Source: Rosenbergiella nectarea
GTDB lineage: Bacteria > Pseudomonadota > Gammaproteobacteria > Enterobacterales > Enterobacteriaceae
Assembly (NCBI RefSeq): GCF_900111105.1
Contig: NZ_FOGC01000007.1
Span: 123,767 to 187,766, forward strand
Direction: 5' to 3'
DNA length: 64,000 nucleotides
Below the pieces are notes generated by a model. That model searched no databases. It had not been told where the DNA came from and was given only the letters and a program-made list of their open reading frames with translations. The position numbers were made by a program, and so were the translations under genes. Shown piece after piece: positions 54,395 through 62,828 of the stretch. The first letter of the stretch is position 1, and each line of letters opens with the position of its first letter.

Positions 54395-56722
54395 ATGAAA
54401 AACTTTGTATCGGAAACCGCGAGTGCGGCACGGGGTAGCTGGGCGCAGGTATTCCCTGCGTTGGGCTTAAATCTCATTAAAAATCGCCACGCTAAATGCC
54501 CGTTATGTGGCGGTAAAGACCGCTTTCGTTTTGATGATGAAGGCGAGCGTGGAACGTGGATTTGTAATCAATGCGGCGCTGGCGATGGGCTAGCGTTGGC
54601 CTCTAAATATCTGAGTGTTGATATTACCGAAGCTGCCCGCCGAGTGAGAGAGGTTATTGGTGAGTGTGAAGCGAATCCTACAACCATAATGCCCACACCT
54701 ACTCATGATAAAGCGCAATTACAGGCGCAAGCGGCAAAGATAGCGCAGGAGATTGTGAGTAGTGCTATTGAGTCGGAGAATAACGCTTATTTAACGCGCA
54801 AAGGCTGGCAATCAGTCGTCAGTTTAACATTGAGTAAAGCGCAAAAAATCGCCCTAACCCAGTATCGTCGAGGGGATTTGATTATCCCGCTGCACAACAT
54901 GGACGGTGAGCTAGTTAATGTTCAGTTGATTAACGCCGAGGGTGAAAAGCGCACCTTAAAGGGCGGTCAAATTAAAGCCGCAAGCCACATCTTAGGTGCT
55001 GACAAGCCCGCGAAACGTATTTGGCTGGCTGAGGGCTATGCAACGGCGTTGACCGTACATAAGCTCACAGGCGAACAAGTGTGGATCGCGTTCTCGTCTG
55101 CCAACTTCCTTTCTCTGGCTAGCTGCATTAAAGAAAAGCATCCAACCCTACCGCTAATTATTGCCGCTGACAGAGACTTGAACGAGGTAGGACAGCAAAA
55201 GGCTCAGAAAGCGGCTAACGAGTTTAACGCGACTCTGGCATTGCCACCGTTATTTGGTGATTGGAATGATGCCTATATTGAGAACGGTGCTGAGAGGACG
55301 ACACAGGCATTACGTCAGGCTATTCTCACTCAAAAGCAAAGCCCTTTTGAAATCATGAGTTCTTCGGAGTTTACTGCGATGAGTGTTGATGCGAAAGCCA
55401 CAGCCATTGCAGAGCATTACCACAATAACCTTGCGATTGATGAAAGTGGCGAGATACTCAGCCGCTATGAAGGGGGCGCATGGAAAGTGATTACCGGAAA
55501 TCAATTTGAACGCGATGTTGTGCAACTCTATCAAGCGATTGGCGCATCGTTCTCAGCAGGTAAAATTTCTGCGTTGATTAGTACGCTAAAACTCATTCTA
55601 CCTCAGCAGAAAGCCCCTTCACGTCAACTGATTGGCTTTCTTAATGGTGTCCTTGATACCCAATCCGGCACATTCAAACCGCATCAGCGTCAAAACTGGT
55701 TGCGTACCGTCAATAATGTCGCCTACACCACGCCATTACCCGAAGAGTCGATAGAAACTAATGCGCCTCATTTTTGGAAATGGTTAAACTTCGCCGCCGC
55801 AAACAACACAGTTAAGCGCGATGTTATTTTAGCGGCCTTATTTATGGTACTCGCTAACCGCTATGACTGGCAGTTATTCCTTGAGATAACGGGACCAGGC
55901 GGAACGGGTAAAAGTCTGTTAAGTGAAATAGCCACTATGCTGGCAGGTAAGGACAATACCTTCTCAGCAAAAATCGAAAACTTGGAGCTATCGCGCGAAC
56001 GTGCGCCAATCGTGGGGCGTTCACTCATCCTGTTACCTGACCAAGAGAAATGGTCAGGTGATGGCGCGGGGATTAAAGCGATAACAGGGGGCGATGCCGT
56101 CTCGGTTGACCCTAAATATAAAGATGCGTATTCCGCTCACATTCCAGCGGTTATCATCGCCAGTAATAATAACCCGATGCGATTTACCGATCGCAGCGGA
56201 GGTATTTCACGCCGTCGTGTGATATTGCATTTCGCACAGATAATTCCTGCCCGCGAACGCGATCACCAACTCGCCGACAAAATCCGTGAAGAGCTACCTA
56301 TCATCGTTCGCCAGCTAATGAAACGTTTTGCTGATCCCAATCAAGCAAAAACCCTGTTACAGAATCACCAAAACTCACCGGAGGCGATAGGCATTAAGCG
56401 CGAAGCCGATCCAATGGCTGATTTTTGCGGATACCTCTTTTCTACGCCGGAAGCAACTGGGCTTTATATGGGCAATGCGAGTATTAGACCGATGCAGCCA
56501 AGACGCTACCTCTATCACGCTTACTTAACCTTTATGGAAGCGAATAACTTTCGTAATCCGTTAAGCATGAAGAGTTTTAGCCAAGCATTAGAGAGCATCT
56601 TGCGAGAATATGGGTTTAAGTATGTCAGTCGCCGGACAAAGAACGGTATACAGACGAATTTAGACTTGAAAGAAGAGAGCAACGGCGATTGGTTGCCAAA
56701 ACGCGATGAACCCATGTTGTAG
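54395..56722 (+). CDS. P4 alpha-type primase-helicase
   Basis: 775-residue replication protein with three parts: an N-terminal zinc-binding primase domain (C35, C38, C57, C60 in AKCPLCGGKDRF and WICNQCGAGDG); a TOPRIM region (E213 in LAEGYAT, D259-x-D261 in AADRDLN); and a C-terminal superfamily 3-like helicase with Walker A GPGGTGKS at about 499-506. P4 alpha also binds the origin through its C-terminal end. Length is essentially that of P4 alpha (777). AGGAGACC precedes the ATG. Confidence 0.94.
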   Translation: MKNFVSETASAARGSWAQVFPALGLNLIKNRHAKCPLCGGKDRFRFDDEGERGTWICNQCGAGDGLALASKYLSVDITEAARRVREVIGECEANPTTIMPTPTHDKAQLQAQAAKIAQEIVSSAIESENNAYLTRKGWQSVVSLTLSKAQKIALTQYRRGDLIIPLHNMDGELVNVQLINAEGEKRTLKGGQIKAASHILGADKPAKRIWLAEGYATALTVHKLTGEQVWIAFSSANFLSLASCIKEKHPTLPLIIAADRDLNEVGQQKAQKAANEFNATLALPPLFGDWNDAYIENGAERTTQALRQAILTQKQSPFEIMSSSEFTAMSVDAKATAIAEHYHNNLAIDESGEILSRYEGGAWKVITGNQFERDVVQLYQAIGASFSAGKISALISTLKLILPQQKAPSRQLIGFLNGVLDTQSGTFKPHQRQNWLRTVNNVAYTTPLPEESIETNAPHFWKWLNFAAANNTVKRDVILAALFMVLANRYDWQLFLEITGPGGTGKSLLSEIATMLAGKDNTFSAKIENLELSRERAPIVGRSLILLPDQEKWSGDGAGIKAITGGDAVSVDPKYKDAYSAHIPAVIIASNNNPMRFTDRSGGISRRRVILHFAQIIPARERDHQLADKIREELPIIVRQLMKRFADPNQAKTLLQNHQNSPEAIGIKREADPMADFCGYLFSTPEATGLYMGNASIRPMQPRRYLYHAYLTFMEANNFRNPLSMKSFSQALESILREYGFKYVSRRTKNGIQTNLDLKEESNGDWLPKRDEPML

Positions 56723-56728
56723 TATCCG

Positions 56729-56752
56729 AACCGGCGAAAGCCGGTTTTTTTT
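56729..56752 (+). terminator. Terminator of the alpha operon
   Basis: AACCGGC-GAAA-GCCGGTT hairpin (GNRA tetraloop) followed by T8, six bases after the alpha stop. Confidence 0.92.
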
Positions 56753-56775
56753 ATACCTGCTGTAAAGGTGTAGGA

Positions 56776-56943
56776 TGATTGTTCACTCTTCACCCGATCA
56801 CTCACCCTTTAACAATATGAAAAATAAGAAGAAAACACCAAAGGTGTACAGTGTGTAGGATTTTTCATAAAAAAAACTAATTTTTCTTTTACATTCAGAA
56901 AAAATTCTCTCATAAATTCACATTGACCCTAATCGATAGAAAA
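56776..56943. repeat. Duplicated origin-like segment, left copy
   Basis: About 168 bp similar over its length to 58383-58549. Shared words include GATTGTTCACTCTT, CTCACCCTTTAACAATATGAAAAA, GTGTAGGATTTTT and AAAAAACTAATTT, and the end near TGATAGAAA. The GTTCAC/CACCC words resemble the alpha iterons at 52440. The two copies flank the lysozyme and partner genes. Confidence 0.85.
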
Positions 56944-57202
56944 GGGCTTGTATATATGAATAAAAACGACAATTAATAATCACCAATCTATTAAAAATCC
57001 TAAAATTCAAATCGTATTGGAACGAATCAAATGAATTTGATATAGATCAAGATTTAAAACAAATATATATGATTTCCTTGTCTTGCATACCATCGGAATT
57101 ATTAAATTAACAGATTGTTTTTAGATATTTAAAACATTGGCCTATAGGGCATGAAGATTAGTATTTTCGCATTTAGATTTCACATTAAGGGAAAATAACA
57201 GT

Positions 57203-57697
57203 ATGTCTGGTATAAATGATTCGCTTTCGTTCAGCTCTTCCGGTTATAGCCAGTTAAGAACCCGCGAGGGTGTGCGATACCATTACTACAATGACTTGGG
57301 CCCACGTGCTGGAAATTGTACTTGGGGGGTAGGCACCCTTGCTCATTTTGGGATTTGTACGGAAGAAGAGCTCAAACAATCGGTATCAAGCACTGACGTT
57401 AATAATGCATTGGCTAAGCATGTGCAAAAACTTGAAAGATATCTAAGGAGAAAAGTAAATAAGCATCCTCTCACTCAAGCTCAATTTGATGGATTAATAT
57501 CATTTAGTTACAATGTATCTGATCCTTCACCTGTAATGGAGCTAGCTAACAGAGGTGATATGGATGGTGTTCGTAAAAGTATGCTAAAATATGTTTATGT
57601 TTTTAACCATGATAAAAATGGAAAGAAAGTAGGCCCACCTCGCCTGCTTCCCGCTCTCTACAGCAGAAGGCTGGAAGAGTCCTCTGCTTTTAAATAG
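57203..57697 (+). CDS. Lysozyme-like muramidase (GH24 type), probable T6SS effector
   Basis: 164-residue protein with a phage-type lysozyme core: REGVRYHYYNDLG (catalytic E22 and D31) and CTWGVGTLAHFG, then ALAKHVQKLERYLRRKV, LTQAQFDGLISFSYNVS and YSRRLEESSAF. There is no signal peptide. This short form, with Cys-x-Trp-Gly, resembles the lysozyme effectors encoded in VgrG/T6SS islands rather than satellite lysis genes. A gene for a secreted protein follows after 6 bp. The region is much more AT-rich than the satellite genes beside it, indicating separate acquisition. Phage endolysin is the alternative. Confidence 0.7.
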   Translation: MSGINDSLSFSSSGYSQLRTREGVRYHYYNDLGPRAGNCTWGVGTLAHFGICTEEELKQSVSSTDVNNALAKHVQKLERYLRRKVNKHPLTQAQFDGLISFSYNVSDPSPVMELANRGDMDGVRKSMLKYVYVFNHDKNGKKVGPPRLLPALYSRRLEESSAFK

Positions 57698-57703
57698 GAT
57701 GAA

Positions 57704-58156
57704 ATGTTGAAAAAATCAATATTAATATTGCTATTCTTAGTTTTTATATCCCAGCAGGAAGTGTTAGCTAATAGTGATAAAAACACTGACAATCGATTGG
57801 ATCTTCTTATGGGAAAAAACACACATAAACAATATCACGATTTTTTTGAAAAATTGAAGAAATCAGCTTTAAAAAATGATAAAAAAACCATTGCATCAAT
57901 GGTAGAGTATCCAATTACTGTCACTGTAGGCCATAAAGAAATAGAAATTAAAAATAGAGAAGAGTTCATTTTCAAGTACAATACAATATTCACTAAAAAC
58001 TTAGTAGGAAAATTAATCAATCAAAAATACTCCGATTTATTTATAAAAGATACTGGAATCATGATTGGTCAATCTGGGGAAATATTGTTTGGAGGTATAT
58101 GCACTGTAAGTGATTGCAGTAAATTTCAAATAAAGATAATGCAAATAAATAATTAA
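57704..58156 (+). CDS. Secreted partner of the lysozyme, candidate immunity protein
   Basis: 150-residue protein with a signal peptide (MLKKSILILLFLVFISQQEVLA) and a small alpha+beta domain (DKKTIASMVEYPITVTVGHKEIEIKNREEF; GIMIGQSGEILFGGIC). Periplasmic location and the 6-bp gap to the muramidase gene fit an immunity protein that protects peptidoglycan from kin effectors. No family name is claimed. It is lysine- and isoleucine-rich and AT-rich, like the lysozyme gene. Confidence 0.6.
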   Translation: MLKKSILILLFLVFISQQEVLANSDKNTDNRLDLLMGKNTHKQYHDFFEKLKKSALKNDKKTIASMVEYPITVTVGHKEIEIKNREEFIFKYNTIFTKNLVGKLINQKYSDLFIKDTGIMIGQSGEILFGGICTVSDCSKFQIKIMQINN

Positions 58157-58382
58157 AGATAAAAAACCTTCAGTATGCTATTAAAGAATAGTGGAGGTCT
58201 TTTTGTGAACCATCCATCTTAAATTATCAATAAAATTCAATTCATTACGTTATTAACATATGAAAGCATACAAATAACGGACAGCTTTTAACAATTTCAT
58301 TAAACTAATTCTTAAACAATAAACAGCCAACACCACATTAATATTATAGAATCAACTATATTTTTCACCAGAGGTGGAAAAA

Positions 58383-58549
58383 GATTGTTCACTCTTGACT
58401 CTTTTCCTCACCCTTTAACAATATGAAAAACATGAAGAGATCACCAGATGTGGACAACGTGTAGGATTTTTGTAAAAAAACTAATTTATTATTTTATGTT
58501 TAGAAAATCCAGCTTATCAATTCATACTTTCGCCCTTGATAGAAATAGA
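58383..58549. repeat. Duplicated origin-like segment, right copy
   Basis: Second copy of the segment at 56776-56943, here directly before the right-end TTGGTATACG integrase site (58550). This copy has the native position expected at the satellite edge. The left copy therefore probably arose by duplication or import with the cargo. Confidence 0.85.
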
Positions 58550-58570
58550 TTGGTATACGCTTAGGTATAC
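58550..58570. promoter_or_regulatory. Right-end integrase arm site
   Basis: TTGGTATACG at 58550-58559 and GGTATAC at 58564-58570 repeat the sites found upstream of int, marking the right attachment side. Confidence 0.65.
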
Positions 58571-58626
58571 AATGAAAGTTGAATTTAAGAAAAAATACTT
58601 TAATAACAATGCACTGTAATATTAAA

Positions 58627-58760
58627 TCAATTTCCGCCAGCCCTCGAAGATGATTCCAGAGTCATTGGGTGAAGTCCTAAAAGCCCGCAAGGCGTAAGTA
58701 TTGCGGGCTTTTAGGTGTCTGTAATCTTCCGAGAAGATCCGCCTGAATCCAGAGATAATT
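58627..58760. other. attR region (diverged ssrA 3' end plus terminator)
   Basis: TCAATTTCCGCCAGCCC resembles the ssrA 3' end TCAACTCCCGCCAGCTCC. It is followed by a GAAGTC-TAAAAGCCCGC hairpin (58679-58712) and a CCGAGAAGATCCGCCTGAATCC stretch that parallel 46980-47080. This marks the right boundary of the satellite; the copy has diverged and no longer encodes a functional tmRNA end. Confidence 0.65.
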
Positions 58761-58973
58761 GGTGTGTGCCAAATTATGGTAAAAACGTATTATTATTATG
58801 GTGCATCCATATTTAGAACTAAAAGCCGACTAAATCTCATCACAACTTTACTTAAATACCTTCCTTTTTATTTCGCTGGGAAGATCCAAGATAATCCCCA
58901 ACCACTCCTTAATACAATAATAATGCACTAAAAAACTTATCATTCAGCATAAAAAATCACCCTTATAAATTGA

Positions 58974-59069
58974 TTGTTATTATTTTACTGGAAATACACT
59001 AGTGTATTAATAGGCGGATTTACTGGCGGTGCTTTAGCCGCATGGGAAATGGGCAACTGGTGGAAGTAA
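58974..59069 (+). pseudogene. C-terminal remnant of a lost effector-like gene
   Basis: An open frame of about 31 codons ends TSVLIGGFTGGALAAWEMGN followed by WWK and TAA at 59067-59069, overlapping the next ATG. The Gly-rich segment looks like a membrane or glycine-zipper end. An in-frame stop lies just upstream (near 58971), and no start codon fits. I do not recognise the parent gene. Confidence 0.45.
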
Positions 59070-59530
59070 TGATGAAAGTAGTCACTAGCCTAACGTTATC
59101 GCAAGTCAGCGAAGAAACAGATACCGCCCAGGCTTGCTCCGAAGTTCTGATGAATGGCAAGTCAACGGGGGTAACCATCCATGGAAAAGTGCTCGAAGCG
59201 GCCATACAGGTTGATGAGCATCGTTACCTGTTATTCGTGACGGATGGTGTGATTTTTGAGGAATTACTGACGGTCCTACTCTTCGACACCTCTCGAGGGG
59301 TAATAGACAAAATAATTATAGGTGGCGCTTACTCTACTGGGCACTTCGAGAACTTGAAGGTTTTTCCCCGTTCAGTAAGCTTCCACTTCACCGGTGACAC
59401 TGCATGGACAATAAAAGTGTTGGCTTCTGCCACGATTAAACTGCCTTTTACTGATCCTCAGGGCGTAAGCCGTCCGCTAGGATTAAGAAAATATATAGAT
59501 ATTACCCGTTCGCCGCTAAACAACTCATAA
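59069..59530 (+). CDS. Orphan immunity-like hypothetical protein
   Basis: 153-residue protein starting MMKVVTSLTLSQVSEETD, with no signal peptide or membrane helix (VTIHGKVLEAAIQVDEHRYLLFVTDG; HFENLKVFPRSVSFHFTGDTAWTIKVLASATI). The ATG overlaps the stop of a truncated upstream frame (TAATG) with GGTGGAAG before it. Coupling to an effector-like tail suggests it was the immunity gene of a lost effector. No family is recognised. Confidence 0.55.
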   Translation: MMKVVTSLTLSQVSEETDTAQACSEVLMNGKSTGVTIHGKVLEAAIQVDEHRYLLFVTDGVIFEELLTVLLFDTSRGVIDKIIIGGAYSTGHFENLKVFPRSVSFHFTGDTAWTIKVLASATIKLPFTDPQGVSRPLGLRKYIDITRSPLNNS

Positions 59531-59574
59531 GATTTAGCCCACCAGACCCTTAGCAAACAATTCCCCTAAATAGC

Positions 59575-59609
59575 AAAAGCCCGCAAGGCCTAAACGTCCT
59601 GCGGACTTT
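59575..59609. repeat. Third copy of the att-associated hairpin
   Basis: AAAGCCCGCAAGGCCTAAACG pairs imperfectly with CGTCCTGCGGACTTTC. It resembles the hairpin at 58679-58712 (AAGCCCGCAAGGCGTAA...), and is followed by GGTGCCTATCAATCTCAGA, which parallels GGTGTCTGTAATCTTCCGAGA after that copy. It may be the edge of an older insertion at ssrA, or act as a terminator. Confidence 0.5.
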
Positions 59610-59705
59610 CTGGTGCCTATCAATCTCAGAAAACAAGCTAATATTTATTCTTCACCCATCATCGCGTTTAAACTGTATCCTCCCGAATTAGGCACTGTCT
59701 TCCCC

Positions 59706-60440
59706 TCACGCACTCTTCACCTTTTGCACACCTTCAACCGCTTCCTGTTCCGGGATAAAGGGTTCGCCAAGTGTCAGCATCAAACGGTTTGCCCAAGCAA
59801 AAAAAGCCGCTGACTGAATCAGATCGGTGATTTCTAGGGTCGTTAACGAGTGGCGTTGAAATGCGTGCAGGTGCGCTTGGGTTAAACGCGGCGGCGTCAG
59901 CGATAATGCGGCGACGGCCTCAATCTCCGCTTGCCAGCGGTCGGACTGTCCAGCGGATAATATACCCCCCGGTTGTACCTGCAACAGTAACGTAATTTCT
60001 TCGAGTTGTTTGGAGAGCTGACTCGCTTTTCTCGCGTGGACTGAGGCACAATAAATGCAGCCATTGACCTTACTCACTACGGTTGCCGCCTGCTCACGTT
60101 CGGCGCGGCTCAGACCGCCCGGGGTATAGAAAATACCTTTATCGATTAACGTCCGCTGCTCTAGTACTGGCTGGTTATGACCCAATAACAGAAAATAGTC
60201 GGAATGTTGATGACCAAAGCGAATCAGTACCTGTTGTTGCTGTTCAGTAAACGCATCAAAAGGTTTAGGCGGTAGCAACGGCTCCCATCTAAGCTCTTTA
60301 CGGGTGAAGGCTTGGGGAGCACGCCAATTTCCAGCGGTTCGCGACTGCATGTGCCAACGTCCAGCCGTGTACGGGTACTGACGGTGGCTTATCAACTCGG
60401 TCGTTTTCCCCTGTTCCAGTAGTTTGCCATGTTGAAACAC
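59706..60440 (-). CDS. AhpD/CMD-like protein fused to an ABC ATPase tail
   Basis: 244-residue frame. Residues 1-27 (FQHGKLLEQGKTTELI, HRQYPYT) are the C-terminal end of a peptide-type ABC ATPase. From about residue 50 it is an alkylhydroperoxidase-like domain (FTRKELRWEPLLPP, then VNGCIYCASVHARKASQL with a CxxC motif at about 129-132). Such domains occur next to peptide/opine ABC transporters. The ATPase part is only a fragment, so a deletion has probably joined the two. Translation may really start at an internal ATG (about 60350). It is next to a decayed LysR gene. Confidence 0.6.
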   Translation of the reverse strand: MFQHGKLLEQGKTTELISHRQYPYTAGRWHMQSRTAGNWRAPQAFTRKELRWEPLLPPKPFDAFTEQQQQVLIRFGHQHSDYFLLLGHNQPVLEQRTLIDKGIFYTPGGLSRAEREQAATVVSKVNGCIYCASVHARKASQLSKQLEEITLLLQVQPGGILSAGQSDRWQAEIEAVAALSLTPPRLTQAHLHAFQRHSLTTLEITDLIQSAAFFAWANRLMLTLGEPFIPEQEAVEGVQKVKSA

Positions 60441-60442
60441 GG

Positions 60443-60780
60443 CTAACGTTCATTCATTTCATCGATAATGGTGGTAAAGAGTGGATTACCAATATCGAAC
60501 GGAGCAGAAACCTTTAATGCACCACAAGGTTCTCCTATCGCATCAGAATAGAGGATTCCGCATCAAAGATATGTACTAATCCCTTAACAGCATGCTCAAA
60601 ATAGTGTTTACCCGCATCCGTCAGAGGTAATTGCCGAGTGGTTCTCTGAAGCAACGACAACCAGAGGCGTTTTTCCAACATAGCAACGCGGTCGCTCACC
60701 GTCGATACCGGTATTTCCAATAAAAGCACCTTAACAGTACGACGTTTACACTTATCATGACTTTTTAAAAAAATCAATGT
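60443..60780 (-). pseudogene. Decayed LysR-family regulator
   Basis: The HTH part (LEIPVSTVSDRVAMLEKRL, LLQRTTRQLPLTDAGKHYFEHA) is clear. The first about 20 residues are frameshifted, and after SILMR a stop interrupts it. The frame then resumes as GEPCGALKVSAPFDIGN and IIDEMNER, before breaking off at about 60441, where ABC-transporter sequence begins. At least two frameshifts and a large C-terminal deletion are present. Confidence 0.75.
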
Positions 60781-60819
60781 ATCCGTCCCCCCTACTGTTA
60801 ATTACCAAAAAACATAATA

Positions 60820-61881
60820 TTAATCACCTCCATCTGAAAGATATAGTATTGCCTTCCTTAATATATTATTAGAAAAAAAACCAGATCTTAGTTTAAGAGA
60901 GTAATTCCAGACATTTTCAACCATGCGATTATATTGTGATTCATCAATAGAACCTACTACTTCATTAATATCGTTCAGCTCATTTATTACCAATCCCAAC
61001 CCATCTTTTTTGATACGTTCAGCATGCGGTGAATAGCGATCAACGATAACAGGAAGCCCAGATGCTAGATAAAGTGAAAGTTTAAAAGGGTTATTGAATT
61101 GGCCATATCTTTCAGCGCCACCAAAATAACTTTTTTCTACTCTTTTGTTGCTATTATGATAAGAAACCAAGCCAAACCCTGCGTTAAGCTGGCCAGGAAT
61201 ATCGCTATTATTCAACTCTCCCATAATATTTAAATTACTTTGATTCCTTTCCTCTTCTGTCAGATCATTTGGATTCCCAATTAAGTTTATCAAAAACCTC
61301 CCATCATAATTAGAAAAATCCGTTTTATTAAGCGATCCAACAAATGTTAGCTCTTTTTTGAATTGTTTTTTGAAGGAAGGTGGAACTTCACAATAATAAT
61401 CTGAAAGGCCCATGCTGATGATTTTTGTTTTTATACCCCCGTCTTTTACTAGGCGATCAGTCATTTTTTCGTTTGGCGAAATGACTAGTTGACATTGGTT
61501 CATTAATTGAAATTCGTTATCTCCAGTAAAATCTCTGTCACTGTCATCAAAAAGCCAGGCGATAACATCCCATAAGACTAGAGAAACTTTAACATCAGAT
61601 AATGCTATCAGTTTTTTTATTAATAAACTTTCAATTCCATAATCTAGCCATGTTGGGAATTGGACAAAAACGATATCACCTGGTGATATCGGCGAAAGAA
61701 CGTTTTCGATTATACCCTCAATTGAAACTTTAGACGCATTTCTAATACAATTAGTATTGTATTTTAGCGGTTTAACTCCAAGATCCGAAGAAAAATAAGC
61801 CATATCTCTATTAGCTATATACCCACTCGATATGGTGTAATAGTTTTCTGGTACATCTGCTTTAGTAATCCACACTGTCAT
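60820..61881 (-). CDS. Glycosyltransferase, Gtf3/galactofuranosyltransferase-like
   Basis: 353-residue protein. The N-terminal half has GDIVFVQFPTWLD and a VSLVLWDVIAW core. The C-terminal Rossmann half has FVGSLNKTDF, PFKLSLYLASGLPVIVDRYSPHAERI and a final helix. This pattern is seen in beta-1,6-galactofuranosyltransferase/Gtf3-type enzymes that decorate surface glycans or adhesins. No signal peptide. It is AT-rich, separated by 424 bp from tssE, and not an obvious T6SS core component. Confidence 0.65.
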   Translation of the reverse strand: MTVWITKADVPENYYTISSGYIANRDMAYFSSDLGVKPLKYNTNCIRNASKVSIEGIIENVLSPISPGDIVFVQFPTWLDYGIESLLIKKLIALSDVKVSLVLWDVIAWLFDDSDRDFTGDNEFQLMNQCQLVISPNEKMTDRLVKDGGIKTKIISMGLSDYYCEVPPSFKKQFKKELTFVGSLNKTDFSNYDGRFLINLIGNPNDLTEEERNQSNLNIMGELNNSDIPGQLNAGFGLVSYHNSNKRVEKSYFGGAERYGQFNNPFKLSLYLASGLPVIVDRYSPHAERIKKDGLGLVINELNDINEVVGSIDESQYNRMVENVWNYSLKLRSGFFSNNILRKAILYLSDGGD

Positions 61882-62305
61882 AATAATTCCTGATATTCTC
61901 TACGCTATTTTTCACATAAATTCACTAATATAAAATACAAAAAAATAAATTAATCCTTAAGAGACTTAACATTTAATAAAGTAGAATTCAATTACAAAGT
62001 TAGTACTTACTTACTGACGATACGATGGAGTTATTACCAATGGGTGTTAATATATACCATGATATTTTACGTCATCTACTTTATTTGCAGTTTCCAAATT
62101 AAAGATTCGGAACTGATTCTCCGATACTGGGTCTGTAGAAAAACAGGCCGAGATCTTTTTCACCCTGATAATCGATCGATTTAGTAAACATTCACCCAAT
62201 TTCTCGGTTTCTATACCGTAATATCCCACCGAAAGGATACTCAGCGTAGAGTACCTTTATAAAAATTAGTCTGGACCGTCGAGTGTAAAAGTAAAATTTT
62301 CATAC
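61882..62305. other. 424-bp region between the glycosyltransferase and tssE
   Basis: AT-rich near 61900-62000. A 60-codon minus-strand frame at 62047-62229 (GYYGIETEKLGECLLNRSII) continues open to about 62255 but has no start with a convincing ribosome site. It may be a gene remnant. Confidence 0.35.
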
Positions 62306-62791
62306 TCATTTTATTAACGCCGAATCGTTCTCGATATCGTAATGTGCGTTAAGACGCAGGCCAAAAGAGTATGAATTCATTTGAACCAGTGCTCTGATTT
62401 CAAAGTGAATAATCCCATTACAGGCAGGTGACTGAATATCCCCCAAAAGTGAAATTACCAGTGTTTCAGCGGCGATACGCGGTTCGAATCGAATAATTGC
62501 CTCACGGATCTGCTGTTCAAGCTGACTCCATCCTTGGGCCATGGAATACTCTCCCACCATTGAAGCTACACCAAAATTCACTACGGAAGCCGCAGGATAG
62601 GGATACCGCTCACTGTTTACCGCACTCTCACTGTTCACTGTATTCAAAATATCGGCAATATTTTCCTGAATTAGCGCTCGCATTCTGCGTTCATCAAACT
62701 CAAACTTCCCCCAGGCTTCAGCCAGAGTGCGCGGCTCATCATCCAGTAAGCGCTGAAGTAAGCACGGCGGGTAAGACTTATTATTTAACAT
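62306..62791 (-). CDS. tssE: T6SS baseplate protein TssE (gp25-like)
   Basis: 161-residue protein with the TssE/gp25 pattern: LLQRLLDDEPRTLAEAW at the start, the IADILNTVNS segment, YPYPAASVVNFGVASMVGEYS, IREAIIRFEPRI with the conserved EPR, and a C-terminal beta part. It is a wedge component of the contractile-tail baseplate. It lies 37 bp after the TagK-like gene. Confidence 0.9.
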   Translation of the reverse strand: MLNNKSYPPCLLQRLLDDEPRTLAEAWGKFEFDERRMRALIQENIADILNTVNSESAVNSERYPYPAASVVNFGVASMVGEYSMAQGWSQLEQQIREAIIRFEPRIAAETLVISLLGDIQSPACNGIIHFEIRALVQMNSYSFGLRLNAHYDIENDSALIK

Positions 62792-62828
62792 TATTATTAC
62801 ACCTCAAGATAATTATCATATCCCGACC

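Larger units (their letters stand above)
58157..59068. other. Right end of satellite and flanking non-coding region
   Basis: About 900 bp without an intact gene. It contains the right repeat, integrase arm site and attR described separately. From 58760 to 58970 it is AT-rich with no recognised feature. Confidence 0.5.

Noticed and set aside
46951-58760. Full P2-like prophage at ssrA
   Set aside because: No capsid, tail, terminase or lysis set is present. The gene set (int, Sid-like, Delta, AlpA, Ash-like, alpha) is that of a P4-type satellite.
62047-62229. 60-codon frame between tssE and the glycosyltransferase as a T6SS gene
   Set aside because: No clear start or ribosome site and no family recognised; kept only as a possible remnant.
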